Translations under genes and position numbers: made by a program
The notes under the pieces: model-generated
What the model was told of the DNA's origin: nothing
The model's input: only the letters and a program-made list of their open reading frames with translations
Databases searched by the model: none
Source: an uncultured Nostoc sp.
GTDB taxonomy: Bacteria; Cyanobacteriota; Cyanobacteriia; Cyanobacteriales; Nostocaceae
DNA: 64,000 nt
Direction: 5' to 3'
Assembly: GCF_937863485.1 (NCBI RefSeq)
Contig: NZ_CALMFY010000165.1
Span: forward strand, 1 to 64,000
Shown: positions 47,346 to 55,961 of the stretch, in pieces
Position numbering within the stretch: position 1 is the first letter of the stretch
How the letters are laid out: each line of letters opens with the position of its first letter

Positions 47346-48107
47346 TTAATATTTCAAGAATGAATATATTCTAGAAACTGCATATTTGATGCTATTTTCA
47401 TCAGTGTATTGTGGATTAATTGGTATTTCCTTGAATGATTTCAGCACAATTACAGCCCGATAAAGTTTGGAGTATTTATATTGCTTTTCTTGAATATCAA
47501 AACGCAGAATATATTTTAATGGATGTTCGATAATTTTGTTACCACGCAGACTTTTACGTTCGATAAATACCTGATCGATACTCTTATAGAATGTGCAGGT
47601 AGTTACAGGTGATGTTGCAAAATAAGCAGCGATTGCCATAATAATTAATGTAAATAAATTTAAGAAAAATAGATAATTCCGCTGATTCTGCTGCACTAAT
47701 AGGGAAGTTTGCCCAGAGTTGATAAAATCGTTGATTTGAAAGGCAACTTCCTGATTCTGTTGATAGCTAACATGTGACAGCAGGGCAAAGTCTCCAAATG
47801 GAGTCACAATCATAACTTGATAAGTTTTCGCTCCTTTGCTACCAGTCTTTGTAAGAATGTATGCTTCCTGGAGATCAAACATTTTGAGTTTCTCCATACT
47901 TCCCAGCAAATTAAACCGCTTCAATTCACAGTTTATTTGGTTTGGTGAAGGTCGAGTGCAATTGAGACTAACTGAAGCAGAATCAAAAACTAAGCAGTAA
48001 ATCAAAAAGCTTAAACAGATAGTAAAAATGCACCCCCCGCTGAACCAATATCTGAGTGGTCGATGTTTTAGCTGCAATCTAGTACGGGTTTCCTCTACAA
48101 TTTTCAT
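47346..48107 (-). CDS. Hypothetical membrane protein
   Basis: 253 residues, not recognised. Two membrane segments: RYWFSGGCIFTICLSFLIYC near 19-38 and LFFLNLFTLIIMAIAAYFAT near 145-164. Between them is a domain with a likely disulphide pair (LNCTRPS and INCELKR). The C-terminal 85 residues (SIDQVFIERKSLRGNKIIEH) could be a PH-like or beta domain in the cytoplasm. Stands alone. Confidence 0.55.
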   Translation of the reverse strand: MKIVEETRTRLQLKHRPLRYWFSGGCIFTICLSFLIYCLVFDSASVSLNCTRPSPNQINCELKRFNLLGSMEKLKMFDLQEAYILTKTGSKGAKTYQVMIVTPFGDFALLSHVSYQQNQEVAFQINDFINSGQTSLLVQQNQRNYLFFLNLFTLIIMAIAAYFATSPVTTCTFYKSIDQVFIERKSLRGNKIIEHPLKYILRFDIQEKQYKYSKLYRAVIVLKSFKEIPINPQYTDENSIKYAVSRIYSFLKY

Positions 48108-48268
48108 CGGTATTTGTGTATAGAATACTTAAGCCCTGAGTAGATTATTCCCCTCGTAGCCCATTCACTTATCGCCAAGTCTAAGTACTAGGGAAGATTT
48201 CCGATGAATCCCTAAAAAATCTTTGGCTGGCTGGTAGATAATTGGGGCAGAAAGCTATAGCTAGAAGC

Positions 48269-49135
48269 ATGGAAACCAAACAGCTAGGAAAAAGTGGTAT
48301 CTTTGTGAGTGCGATCGGTTTGGGTGGTATGCCCATGTCAATTTCTAATCGCCCTCCCGAATCGCAATCAATCCAAGTTATTCATCAGGCCTTGGATCTG
48401 GGTATTACATTTATTGATACTGCCGACTCTTACTGCAAAGATGAGTCAGAAAAGCACCACAACGAGCAATTAATTCACAAAGCACTTAGTAGTTACAAAG
48501 GCGATGTTAGCCAAGTAATTGTGGCAACTAAGGGTGGTTTGATGCGTCCCAATGGCAACTGGACAAGCAACGGCAACCCAGAACATTTGCGCCAAACAAT
48601 TAGAGTCAGTTTTGAGGCGTTGGGTGGTGCTAAACCCATCGATGTTTGGCAATACCATTCTCCCGATACTAATTACACCATTGAAGAATCCCTTGCAGCA
48701 GTTAAAGAAGCAGTGGAGGCTGGTTTAATTCGGTTTGTAGGAGTTTCTAACTTTTCCGTTGAACAAATTAAGCGGGCGCAGGATGTGGTAGATATTATCT
48801 CGGTGCAGAATCAATACAGCCCTTGGCAACGACAGCCAGAAAAAGATGGCGTGTTGAAGTATTGCGAACAGCAAGGATTGACCTTTTTGCCTTGGAGTCC
48901 CTTTGGTGGTAGGCGTCGCCATCAGGACTTGCAAGATATCCCCGCGATCGCTCAGTTAGCTAAAGAAAAAGGCGTGTCTGTGTATAATATCGTTTTGGCG
49001 TGGTTGCGTTCCAAGTCGCCCACTATTTTGCCAATTCCTGGTGCTAGCAAGATTTCTAGCATTGAAGACTCAGCACAAGCTATAAATGTGAAACTATCTG
49101 ATCAAGAAGTGCAAAAGATTGATCAGGCAACTTAA
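48269..49135 (+). CDS. Aldo/keto reductase
   Basis: 288 residues from METKQLGKSGIFVSAIGLGG at 48269; a TTG 9 codons upstream is unlikely. AKR barrel with catalytic parts FIDTADSYCKDE (Asp, Tyr), VATKGGL (Lys) and WQYHSPD (His), then the NADPH-binding end ILPIPGASKISSIED. It resembles general stress or pyridoxal-type reductases; substrate not assignable. Monocistronic. Confidence 0.9.
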   Translation: METKQLGKSGIFVSAIGLGGMPMSISNRPPESQSIQVIHQALDLGITFIDTADSYCKDESEKHHNEQLIHKALSSYKGDVSQVIVATKGGLMRPNGNWTSNGNPEHLRQTIRVSFEALGGAKPIDVWQYHSPDTNYTIEESLAAVKEAVEAGLIRFVGVSNFSVEQIKRAQDVVDIISVQNQYSPWQRQPEKDGVLKYCEQQGLTFLPWSPFGGRRRHQDLQDIPAIAQLAKEKGVSVYNIVLAWLRSKSPTILPIPGASKISSIEDSAQAINVKLSDQEVQKIDQAT

Positions 49136-49225
49136 TCATTCCACTAGCTTACGTAGATTTAGCAGGGTGCAAATGTAAAAGTTAAAATTCCTAGATTGCC
49201 TGCACTCAGCGCATAGAGAAAAGAC

Positions 49226-49777
49226 ATGATCTTAGAAACACACCGCTTGCTAATGCGTGACTTTATAGAGGCAGACTGGCAGGCGGTTTTTGCATATCAA
49301 TCTGATCCTTTGTACTTGCGTTACAACGATTGGACGCAGCGAACACAAAAGGATGTTTGCGAGTTTATCCAGATGTTTATTGATCAGCAAAAAGAGCAAC
49401 CACGGACAAAGTTTCAGTTAGCTGTTGTCCTCAAAGAAGAAAATCGGCTTATTGGCAATTGTGGTATTCGTGTAAACGACCGGGAAATGCGGGAAGCAAA
49501 TATCGGCTATGAACTAAATACTCAGTATTGGGGACAAGGTTATGCAGCAGAAGCAGCACAGGCAATTTTAAAGTTCGGCTTTGAAGAACTGGGAATGCAT
49601 CGTATCTGGTCTTGGTGTGTTGCAGAGAATGTTGCTTCTGTAAGGGTATTAGAAAAAATTGGTATGCTTCGTGAGGGTCATCTGCGGGAAAAAGAGTTAA
49701 TCAAAGGTAGATGGTACGACAACTTTCTTTACGCTATTCTTGACCACGAGTGGAAAGCATCGCGGCTTTATGTTTAG
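49226..49777 (+). CDS. GNAT-family N-acetyltransferase (RimJ/RimL type)
   Basis: 183 residues. ETHRLLMRDFIEADWQAVFA at the start, the acetyl-CoA loop in NIGYELNTQYWGQGYAAEAA near 90-109 (Gln/Gly-x-Gly) and the NVASVRVLEKIGMLREG end are all classic for the RimJ/RimL branch. It may acetylate a protein N-terminus or a small amine. Stands alone. Confidence 0.9.
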   Translation: MILETHRLLMRDFIEADWQAVFAYQSDPLYLRYNDWTQRTQKDVCEFIQMFIDQQKEQPRTKFQLAVVLKEENRLIGNCGIRVNDREMREANIGYELNTQYWGQGYAAEAAQAILKFGFEELGMHRIWSWCVAENVASVRVLEKIGMLREGHLREKELIKGRWYDNFLYAILDHEWKASRLYV

Positions 49778-49850
49778 TTTTAGTTGTCACTGCACGGGAA
49801 CAAATAAAATTGTAAATGTAGCCTGAGAAAACATTAGAGGATTTACATCC

Positions 49851-50189
49851 GTGACACTCAAAGACTTAGAACAACAACTTCTTGCCCTCAGTCCTGGTGA
49901 AAAAGTGCAGGCTATTCAGTTACTTGCTCAAAGTCTCGGTAGCAATTGGCCAGGAATTGAGAAAGCCCCCAGAGTCTGTGGTGAAGATGCTCGCATTGCT
50001 AAAACTCGTATTCCCGTCTGGGTACTTGTGGAAGCTCGTCGTCTTGGATATAGTTATGCTGACCTTTTGACGAGTTATCCAACCATTACAGCTAGAGATT
50101 TAACTAATGCTTGGGGATATGCAGAAGCTTATCCCGATGAAATCGAACTAGCCATCGACCGAAATATCGTACACATTCTTCGTAAGTAA
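49851..50189 (+). CDS. DUF433 domain protein (antitoxin-like)
   Basis: 112 residues, GTG start with a weak ribosome site. N-terminal LKDLEQQLLALSPGEKVQAI helix, then the DUF433 domain with TRIPVWVLVEARRLGYSYAD and PTITARDLTNAWGYAEAYPD. DUF433 proteins have an HTH-like fold and normally precede a PIN-like DUF5615 toxin. No such toxin follows here, only remnants of other genes, so it may be an orphan antitoxin. Confidence 0.85.
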   Translation: MTLKDLEQQLLALSPGEKVQAIQLLAQSLGSNWPGIEKAPRVCGEDARIAKTRIPVWVLVEARRLGYSYADLLTSYPTITARDLTNAWGYAEAYPDEIELAIDRNIVHILRK

Positions 50190-50199
50190 GAGCCACACC

Positions 50200-50556
50200 G
50201 TGAGATATACGTATATTTTGAGAATTGATTGTGGGAAAGACAAAATAAAAATAGTCAACGATATTTTGGGTGTTGATACTAACTCTAACAATTGTTATTG
50301 GGAGCAAATACTTATTGAAGAAGCTTTGAACTATTCAGTAAATTTTGTAGATAGATTTTTAAATCTTCTAGAAGACAAATATTAGAAGCTTTGTCTGCTA
50401 GGGGTTTACAAAGATGATATATCCGTTTGGATGTATTACGAATATGATGAACAGTGTAATATGTCATTTTCACCAGAAGACATGAAACGTTTAGGAGATA
50501 ATCAAATTACTTTATGTATTTCATGCTGTGAATTGGATAGGAAAGATGCTCTATAA
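50200..50556 (+). pseudogene. DUF4279-like gene broken by one TAG
   Basis: 119 codons in one frame: YTYILRIDCGKDKIKIVNDI, YWEQILIEEALNYSVNFVDR, FLNLLEDKY, TAG (50383-50385), then KLCLLGVYKDDISVWMYYEY and DEQCNMSFSPEDMKRLGDNQ. Reading continues smoothly through the stop, which probably replaced a GAG. Family assignment is from memory and tentative; the DUF4279 proteins are of unknown function. Starts 11 bases after the DUF433 gene. Confidence 0.65.
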
Positions 50557-50582
50557 GAAGCTTTTGAGATAAAAATATAAGT

Positions 50583-50770
50583 TAGCGTTCAAGTTTCACG
50601 ATTCGTTATATTTAGCTTTTGCAGAAGTGGGAGAAGCAGATATATTTTTGACGGCTGACGATCGCCTTTTCAGGAAAGCAAAGCAATTTCAAAATATTTT
50701 AAAAATAGAAGTCGAAAATCCGACGATTTGGTTAATGAATATTTTGCAACCAGAGGAAGAAAATAATGAA
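50583..50770 (+). pseudogene. C-terminal remnant of a PIN-domain (VapC-type) toxin
   Basis: One frame reads KFHDSLYLAFAEVGEADIFL followed by TADDRLFRKAKQF. This is the second half of a PIN domain: the D of FHDSLYLA and the TADDR acidic pair are the expected metal ligands. The N-terminal half with the first Asp is missing and an in-frame stop lies shortly upstream. It runs up to the next ORF. Confidence 0.7.
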
Positions 50771-50957
50771 ACTGACGGAAATTAGACAGCAAGGATATAA
50801 AGCCCTAATTGATGCTTTAGGTGTAGCAGGAACGCTGAGATTTTTACAGCAGTTAGAAGTGGGCTATGGTGACTATACTAAAGAACATCATCAATGGCTC
50901 GATCAACTCACAATAAATGACTTTTGTAACTATGTTAAACAAAAAAAAGTTGAATAA
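50766..50957 (+). CDS. Small protein linked to the PIN-toxin remnant
   Basis: 63 residues, MKLTEIRQQGYKALIDALGV then LRFLQQLEVGYGDYTKEHHQ. I recall similar short proteins next to PIN-domain genes in cyanobacteria, so it may be a toxin-antitoxin partner; that role is unproven. It overlaps the remnant by a few bases, as in a coupled pair. Confidence 0.5.
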   Translation: MKLTEIRQQGYKALIDALGVAGTLRFLQQLEVGYGDYTKEHHQWLDQLTINDFCNYVKQKKVE

Positions 50958-50963
50958 AAATAA

Positions 50964-51677
50964 TTAGCTAATATCTTCAGGTGGTATTGTACCAGAAGCG
51001 ATCGCATCCAATTTCTCAGCATCAAGGATTATAATCGTCCCACCCCGACGATAGGCAATTACTGACTTCAGACTTTTAATTAACCGCACACATTCTTCGT
51101 AAGTAATGCCGCTACTCCGAGCCATGCGATAATAAGATAATTTAACTTTTAAACACTCGCCTTGTGGACTTGATTCAGTTCCTGATTCAGCAGCAAAATA
51201 TTGAATTAATCTGGCAAGACGAACAATAGCTCTTTCAGAAACTAATCCGTGGACTGTTTCATGCAATTGCTGAATCCGACTGTTAAAAACCATCAGCATT
51301 CGTAATGCAATTTCAGGATTTTGCCTAATAGCTTTTAATAAAGCATCTCGCTCTACAGTCAGAATCTCACAATCAGATTCAGCAGTCACAGTTGCCGGAG
51401 AAATTCCATTTCCTAATAAAGCAGGAGCCGCAAAAATTTCTCCAGCAGCTAAGGCGCGTAAAATAGTTTCTTTTCCCGTTATTGCTGTTTTGGTAATTTG
51501 AATTGATCCACTGACAACAGCATATAGTTTTCCTGGTAAGACATCATTCTCATGTAGAATAATCTCTCCTTTGCGATAGCGTTGCACTTGAGTGTAAGGT
51601 TGCAAATTTACTTTGTCTGCTGTTTCTAAACCTGAAAACACAATAATTTGTGAAAGTTGTTCCAGGGATGCCTGCAT
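50964..51677 (-). CDS. Crp/Fnr-family transcriptional regulator
   Basis: 237 residues. A cyclic-nucleotide-binding-type beta barrel (about 10-125, YRKGEIILHENDVLPGKLYA, GEIFAAPALLGN), a long dimer helix, then a winged-helix DNA-binding domain (about 165-220, YYRMARSSGITYEECVRLIK). The nucleotide-contact residues are not clearly the cAMP set, so the signal is unknown. It lies 2 bases downstream of the amidase gene on the same strand, so the two are very likely co-transcribed. Confidence 0.9.
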   Translation of the reverse strand: MQASLEQLSQIIVFSGLETADKVNLQPYTQVQRYRKGEIILHENDVLPGKLYAVVSGSIQITKTAITGKETILRALAAGEIFAAPALLGNGISPATVTAESDCEILTVERDALLKAIRQNPEIALRMLMVFNSRIQQLHETVHGLVSERAIVRLARLIQYFAAESGTESSPQGECLKVKLSYYRMARSSGITYEECVRLIKSLKSVIAYRRGGTIIILDAEKLDAIASGTIPPEDIS

Positions 51678-51679
51678 AA

Positions 51680-53083
51680 TTAGCCTGAGATTGCAAAGGC
51701 TGGACGATGATCAATCCAAGGGTTAGCCGCTTCTAATTGTGCTGCTAGGCTGATCAGGGTAGCTTCAGCCGCAGGTTTGCCAATTAGCTGCACACTGATG
51801 GGTAAACCTTTACTATCAAAGCCTACAGGAATTGCGATCGCAGGTTGTCCAGTTGCATTAGCAGGTGGACAAGGGGCAACCCATTCAATAATATTTTGGA
51901 ATGTCTCTTCTGGACTCAGCGAAGCCCATTCCCCAACGCGGATAGGTGAATGTAGATAAACTGGCAATACCAGCACATCCACGGTATCAAAAAACGCCAC
52001 AATCTGCCGTACCACTATCTGCATTTGGGAAACTGCTTGCAGGTATTCTGCAACAGAACCTGTACGGGCAAATAGCCATCGATTCACTGGCTGCAAGGCT
52101 TCAACAGGAAGTCCTGACGCAGCCACCCCAGCTTGCCAAACGATTTGAAATGGTTCAACTAAACCACTAAAATCCGGGGATTTCTGTTCAACTTGGTGAC
52201 CAAGTTGTTCTAATAACTCGACTGTTTGGCGGACACCTTGCTGACAGTTGGCGTCAGCTTCTCCCAAAGGAGAAATGCTAGTGTCAAAGGCAATTCGCAA
52301 AGCACCGAGTTTTGTTTGAGTGGCGGCGAGAAATGATGGTTCGGGATCGGGTAACCAGTAAGGATCGCCTGTGACATAGCCAGATATAGCATCCAAAAGG
52401 GCAGCAGCATCAGCGACAGTCCGGGCGATTGGGCCGTTGGCGGCAATTCCAGCCAGGCGTTCGCCTACGGGTGCTTTACTCACCCTGCCCCTGGATGGTT
52501 TTAGTCCCACCAAACCACAACAAGCCGCAGGCCCCCGAATCGAACCACCGCCATCAGAACCTTGAGCGATCGCACACAATCCCGCTGCTACTGCTGCCGC
52601 TGCGCCACCACTGGAACCGCCAGGGGTGTATTCTAAATTCCACGGATTTCTAGCTGGGGGAAAACCAGTAGGTTCACTGTATGGAAATGAACCTAATTCA
52701 GAAGTGGCTGTTTTACCGAGAATAGTAAACCCAGCTTGCTTAATCCGCGTCACAACCCCATCATCATAGTTAGGGATATTGTTCAGTAATGCCGGATTTC
52801 CAAAAGTACAGGTAACACCTGCTACAGCATTGAGGTCTTTAATGGAAATCGGCACCCCAAAAAATGGCGGTAGTTCTGAGGTAGTTGTCAATAATTCTGT
52901 TTTGGCTTTGGCATCTGTGATCGCTAATTCTGCCGTCACCGTAAAATAACTTCCTAATTGGGGATTTAACTGCCCAATCCGTTCTAAATATATTTCCACC
53001 AACTCTAGCGGTGATACTTCCCGGCGACGAATTAATTGCGCCAACTCTAGTGCTGGGGTAAACGCTAAATCAACTTCATTCAT
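51680..53083 (-). CDS. Amidase signature family enzyme
   Basis: 467 residues. Amidase signature triad: Lys82 in VPISIKDLNAVAG, the cis-Ser in TPGGSSGGA near 157-158 and the nucleophile Ser181 in GSDGGGSIRGPA. C-terminal PANATGQPAIAIPVGFD is typical. It is closer to free amidases (aryl acylamidase or allophanate hydrolase-like) than to GatA, since the usual GatA context is absent. It hydrolyses an amide of unknown identity in the cytoplasm. First gene of an operon with the Crp-type regulator. Confidence 0.92.
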   Translation of the reverse strand: MNEVDLAFTPALELAQLIRRREVSPLELVEIYLERIGQLNPQLGSYFTVTAELAITDAKAKTELLTTTSELPPFFGVPISIKDLNAVAGVTCTFGNPALLNNIPNYDDGVVTRIKQAGFTILGKTATSELGSFPYSEPTGFPPARNPWNLEYTPGGSSGGAAAAVAAGLCAIAQGSDGGGSIRGPAACCGLVGLKPSRGRVSKAPVGERLAGIAANGPIARTVADAAALLDAISGYVTGDPYWLPDPEPSFLAATQTKLGALRIAFDTSISPLGEADANCQQGVRQTVELLEQLGHQVEQKSPDFSGLVEPFQIVWQAGVAASGLPVEALQPVNRWLFARTGSVAEYLQAVSQMQIVVRQIVAFFDTVDVLVLPVYLHSPIRVGEWASLSPEETFQNIIEWVAPCPPANATGQPAIAIPVGFDSKGLPISVQLIGKPAAEATLISLAAQLEAANPWIDHRPAFAISG

Positions 53084-53291
53084 AAGTTAGTGAATGGGTA
53101 ATTTTGGCTTGATCTGGAATTTTTAAACTTCAATTGTTACTTTAGCAGGATTTCTGGGAACTATACATTTTATAGCTCCTGAGATATGTCACTCACTCAG
53201 GATGCTCAGATGCAACAGGCATGGTTATGTTCTTACTTAAGCCATTTTAATTATTTCGTATAAACTTTCGACAAATCCCTAAGGGGTATTT

Positions 53292-54791
53292 ATGGCTAAT
53301 CTAGAAATACTTGTTAGTGAATTGCCAACACTGATTCAGAGTCTCAAACTGACTATTGGTGATTCTAATGAAATAATGGAGCAAATTATCCTGATTAATA
53401 ATGCTCAGGAACAACTACGGAATCTTAAAAAATTAATTGCTCAGGAATTGAAATTTGAGAACATCAAAAATTCTGCGATCGCTACACTTCCTCGAATCGG
53501 TACTGTAGCTAGTTTGTTTATACCTAGTATTGGGTTAGTAGATCCAGCTATAGCAGAAAAATTTGGCAACTCAAAAACTAAAATTTCATTAACTGATTTA
53601 CAATCAAAAATTGATGGTTGGATTGAATGGGGTTATTTTTTGCAGGCAATAGCTACTGATATTCTCACTGATGTTCAGTTAGTCAATCAACTAAATTCTG
53701 ATATTAATCATCTCAGCCTCTGCACCAATTTTCAGGTAATTGCTGAAAGCTTAAAGATTAACTTATATTTGGAAAATTATCATCTGTTAGAGCATCAAAT
53801 TCAAAATATCAGCAATTCTCAAAATGAATTATTACAGTTGCAACAGAAATTAAATTATATTTTTAATACGATTAAAAATAGTCGTAGCTTATTAAATATT
53901 TTATTAGGAGTGTCTGCTTTTTGTGGCAAATCGGGCTTCGTCTTAGAATGGTTAGATGATGACCACGAATTAATTATATCGAGTGATGGCAAATTTAAAG
54001 AATTGACAGATATTCTGAATGATTGTGATTTTTTCCAAGAACAAATTGTTGCTTTAATTATTCAGGGTGACACTTTAAGGGAACAGGCAGAACAAGCCCT
54101 AAAAAAGATTGAACAGGAAAGTAGTAAAGAAGCAATTATTAGCCAGCATGTAGAAATAGTACCATCTTCGACACAAAAAATAGTCCGTTCGGCTTTGCTG
54201 ATCGTCTCAAGTTTATTAATCTTAGGTTTTGGTAGTTGGAAAATTCAAGAGCAAAGTCCACAATTACAGCAGGTGAGTCTAAGTTTAACTCAAGAAAGAA
54301 GTGCGATCGCCCCAGACGATGGCGGAGCGATCGCCAAGTTTAAATCTGCTCAAAAACTCGGTATGGAGGCTGCTTCTCTAGTTCAAAATCCACCGCATCC
54401 TCTACAAGTCTGGCAACAAGCACAAAACAAATGGCGTCAGGCAATAAATTTGTTAGATAGTATTTCTAATGAAACATCAGTTTATGACCAGGCAAAGAAT
54501 AAGTTGGCTTATTATAGGATTAACTATAAATTTATCAGTCAAAGAGTCTTAATTGAAAAGAAAGCCTTAGCAAACTTAGAATCAGCCCAAAAACTAGCAA
54601 TAGAAGCTAATTTATTTGGACAAAATTCATCTCATTCGCTACTAATTCGGCAGCAAGCACAAGATAAATGGCAACAAGCAATCAATTTATTAGAAGCTAT
54701 TCCAGAGAATACGTCTGTCTCTATACAAGCTAAAGAAACACTTACTATTTATAAAACTAACTATGTAGCTATCAGTCAAATAAGTAGGTAG
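53292..54791 (+). CDS. Membrane-anchored protein with two C-terminal repeats
   Basis: 499 residues, function unknown. The N-terminal 300 residues are mostly helical (ELPTLIQSLKLTIGDSNEIM and similar). One membrane span follows near 303-320 (SALLIVSSLLILGFGSW). The C-terminal part has two copies of a 65-residue unit, each with AQKL-x-EA, a W or R followed by QQAQ-x-KW-x-QAINLL and a QAK ending with NY. Such units occur in other cyanobacterial membrane-anchored proteins from memory. Stands alone. Confidence 0.6.
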   Translation: MANLEILVSELPTLIQSLKLTIGDSNEIMEQIILINNAQEQLRNLKKLIAQELKFENIKNSAIATLPRIGTVASLFIPSIGLVDPAIAEKFGNSKTKISLTDLQSKIDGWIEWGYFLQAIATDILTDVQLVNQLNSDINHLSLCTNFQVIAESLKINLYLENYHLLEHQIQNISNSQNELLQLQQKLNYIFNTIKNSRSLLNILLGVSAFCGKSGFVLEWLDDDHELIISSDGKFKELTDILNDCDFFQEQIVALIIQGDTLREQAEQALKKIEQESSKEAIISQHVEIVPSSTQKIVRSALLIVSSLLILGFGSWKIQEQSPQLQQVSLSLTQERSAIAPDDGGAIAKFKSAQKLGMEAASLVQNPPHPLQVWQQAQNKWRQAINLLDSISNETSVYDQAKNKLAYYRINYKFISQRVLIEKKALANLESAQKLAIEANLFGQNSSHSLLIRQQAQDKWQQAINLLEAIPENTSVSIQAKETLTIYKTNYVAISQISR

Positions 54792-54993
54792 GCGGGAAAA
54801 TTTATAACTATGTGATTGCGTTGGCGTAAGCCTTCCCGTCGGGTACGTTATGAAATGAAGTGAAGCAATCACAAGAACTTCTAGCTTTTTACATTTTGTT
54901 ACATAGTTAGGTTTATTTGTGCTTATCTACTTAATCCAAAATTAAAAAATAGACTATAGTAATCTTATTTTATTTGTAAGAATTGCAAGTTGC

Positions 54994-55027
54994 AGATCCC
55001 CGACTTCGTAAAAGTTGTCGGGGATCT
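54994..55027. terminator. Hairpin between convergent genes
   Basis: A perfect 11-bp stem, AGATCCCCGAC (54994-55004) and GTCGGGGATCT (55017-55027), with a 12-base loop. It lies between the 3' ends of the repeat-protein gene and map. The T tract is weak (AGTTTCTC), so it may act as a bidirectional but imperfect terminator. Confidence 0.7.
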
Positions 55028-55050
55028 AGTTTCTCGTAGTCCTGACACGA

Positions 55051-55878
55051 CTACACCTTAGAACGGTCAGTCAAAATCTCATAACCAGTCTCTGTTACCA
55101 ACACTGTATGCTCAAACTGAGCCGATAAAGAATTATCCACAGTGACTGCTGTCCAACGGTCAGATAATGTCCGGGTGTGTCTAGAACCCGCATTTAAAAT
55201 TGGCTCAATTGCCAGCGTCATCCCCGCACGGAGTTTAACATTTGGCATCTCGCGGGTACGGTAGTTGAATACTGAAGGTTCTTCGTGCAGGTTACGACCG
55301 ACACCGTGTCCAGTGAACTCTTCGACTATACTAAAGCCGTTAAGTTTCACATGGTCTTCAATTGCTCCAGCTAGGTGAAGCAGGTAGACACCAGCCTTTA
55401 CTTGTTCAATGCCCTTATATAAAGCTTCTTCTGCTACGCGAATTAATTTAGCAGCTTCTTGCGTCACTTCACCAACAGCAATTGAAATGCAAGAATCACC
55501 ATGAAAGCCTTGGTAATAAGCGCCCGTATCTACTTTTAATACATCTCCTACGCGAATCACTTTCTTGGGACTAGGAATGCCATGTACTGCTTCATTGTTA
55601 ATGCTGGAGCAGATAGAACCTGGAAAACCGTGATATCCTTTAAAGCTCGGTGTTGCACCCATTTGGCGGATGCGTTTTTCTGCATAAGCATCTAAATCAG
55701 CCGTGGTCATTCCTGGCTTTACTAGCTCAGAAATTTCTTTGAGGACAGTTGCCACAATTGTCGCTGATTGCCGCATGATTTCAATTTCACGCGGCGATTT
55801 AATTTCAATTCCTCGGCGCTGTTTTTTCGATGTTGTCGGCTGAGTTGTTTGAGGAAGTAAGTTACTGAAAATGTTCAT
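55051..55878 (-). CDS. map: Type I methionine aminopeptidase
   Basis: 275 residues; removes the N-terminal Met of new proteins, with two metal ions. The core starts after about 22 extra N-terminal residues ([20 protein letters not shown]). Metal ligands: [14 protein letters not shown] (two Asp), [12 protein letters not shown] (His), MTLAIEPI (Glu) and [11 protein letters not shown] (Glu). Adjacent on the same strand to the M16 peptidase, 84 bases away, possibly co-transcribed. Confidence 0.96.
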   Translation of the reverse strand: MNIFSNLLPQTTQPTTSKKQRRGIEIKSPREIEIMRQSATIVATVLKEISELVKPGMTTADLDAYAEKRIRQMGATPSFKGYHGFPGSICSSINNEAVHGIPSPKKVIRVGDVLKVDTGAYYQGFHGDSCISIAVGEVTQEAAKLIRVAEEALYKGIEQVKAGVYLLHLAGAIEDHVKLNGFSIVEEFTGHGVGRNLHEEPSVFNYRTREMPNVKLRAGMTLAIEPILNAGSRHTRTLSDRWTAVTVDNSLSAQFEHTVLVTETGYEILTDRSKV

Positions 55879-55961
55879 AGGAAATTAATAATTACTGGTG
55901 GCTTTGCCGCTGAAGTATCAATGCTTTCTCTTTCTTTATTATCCATGCTTAGTACCCATCT

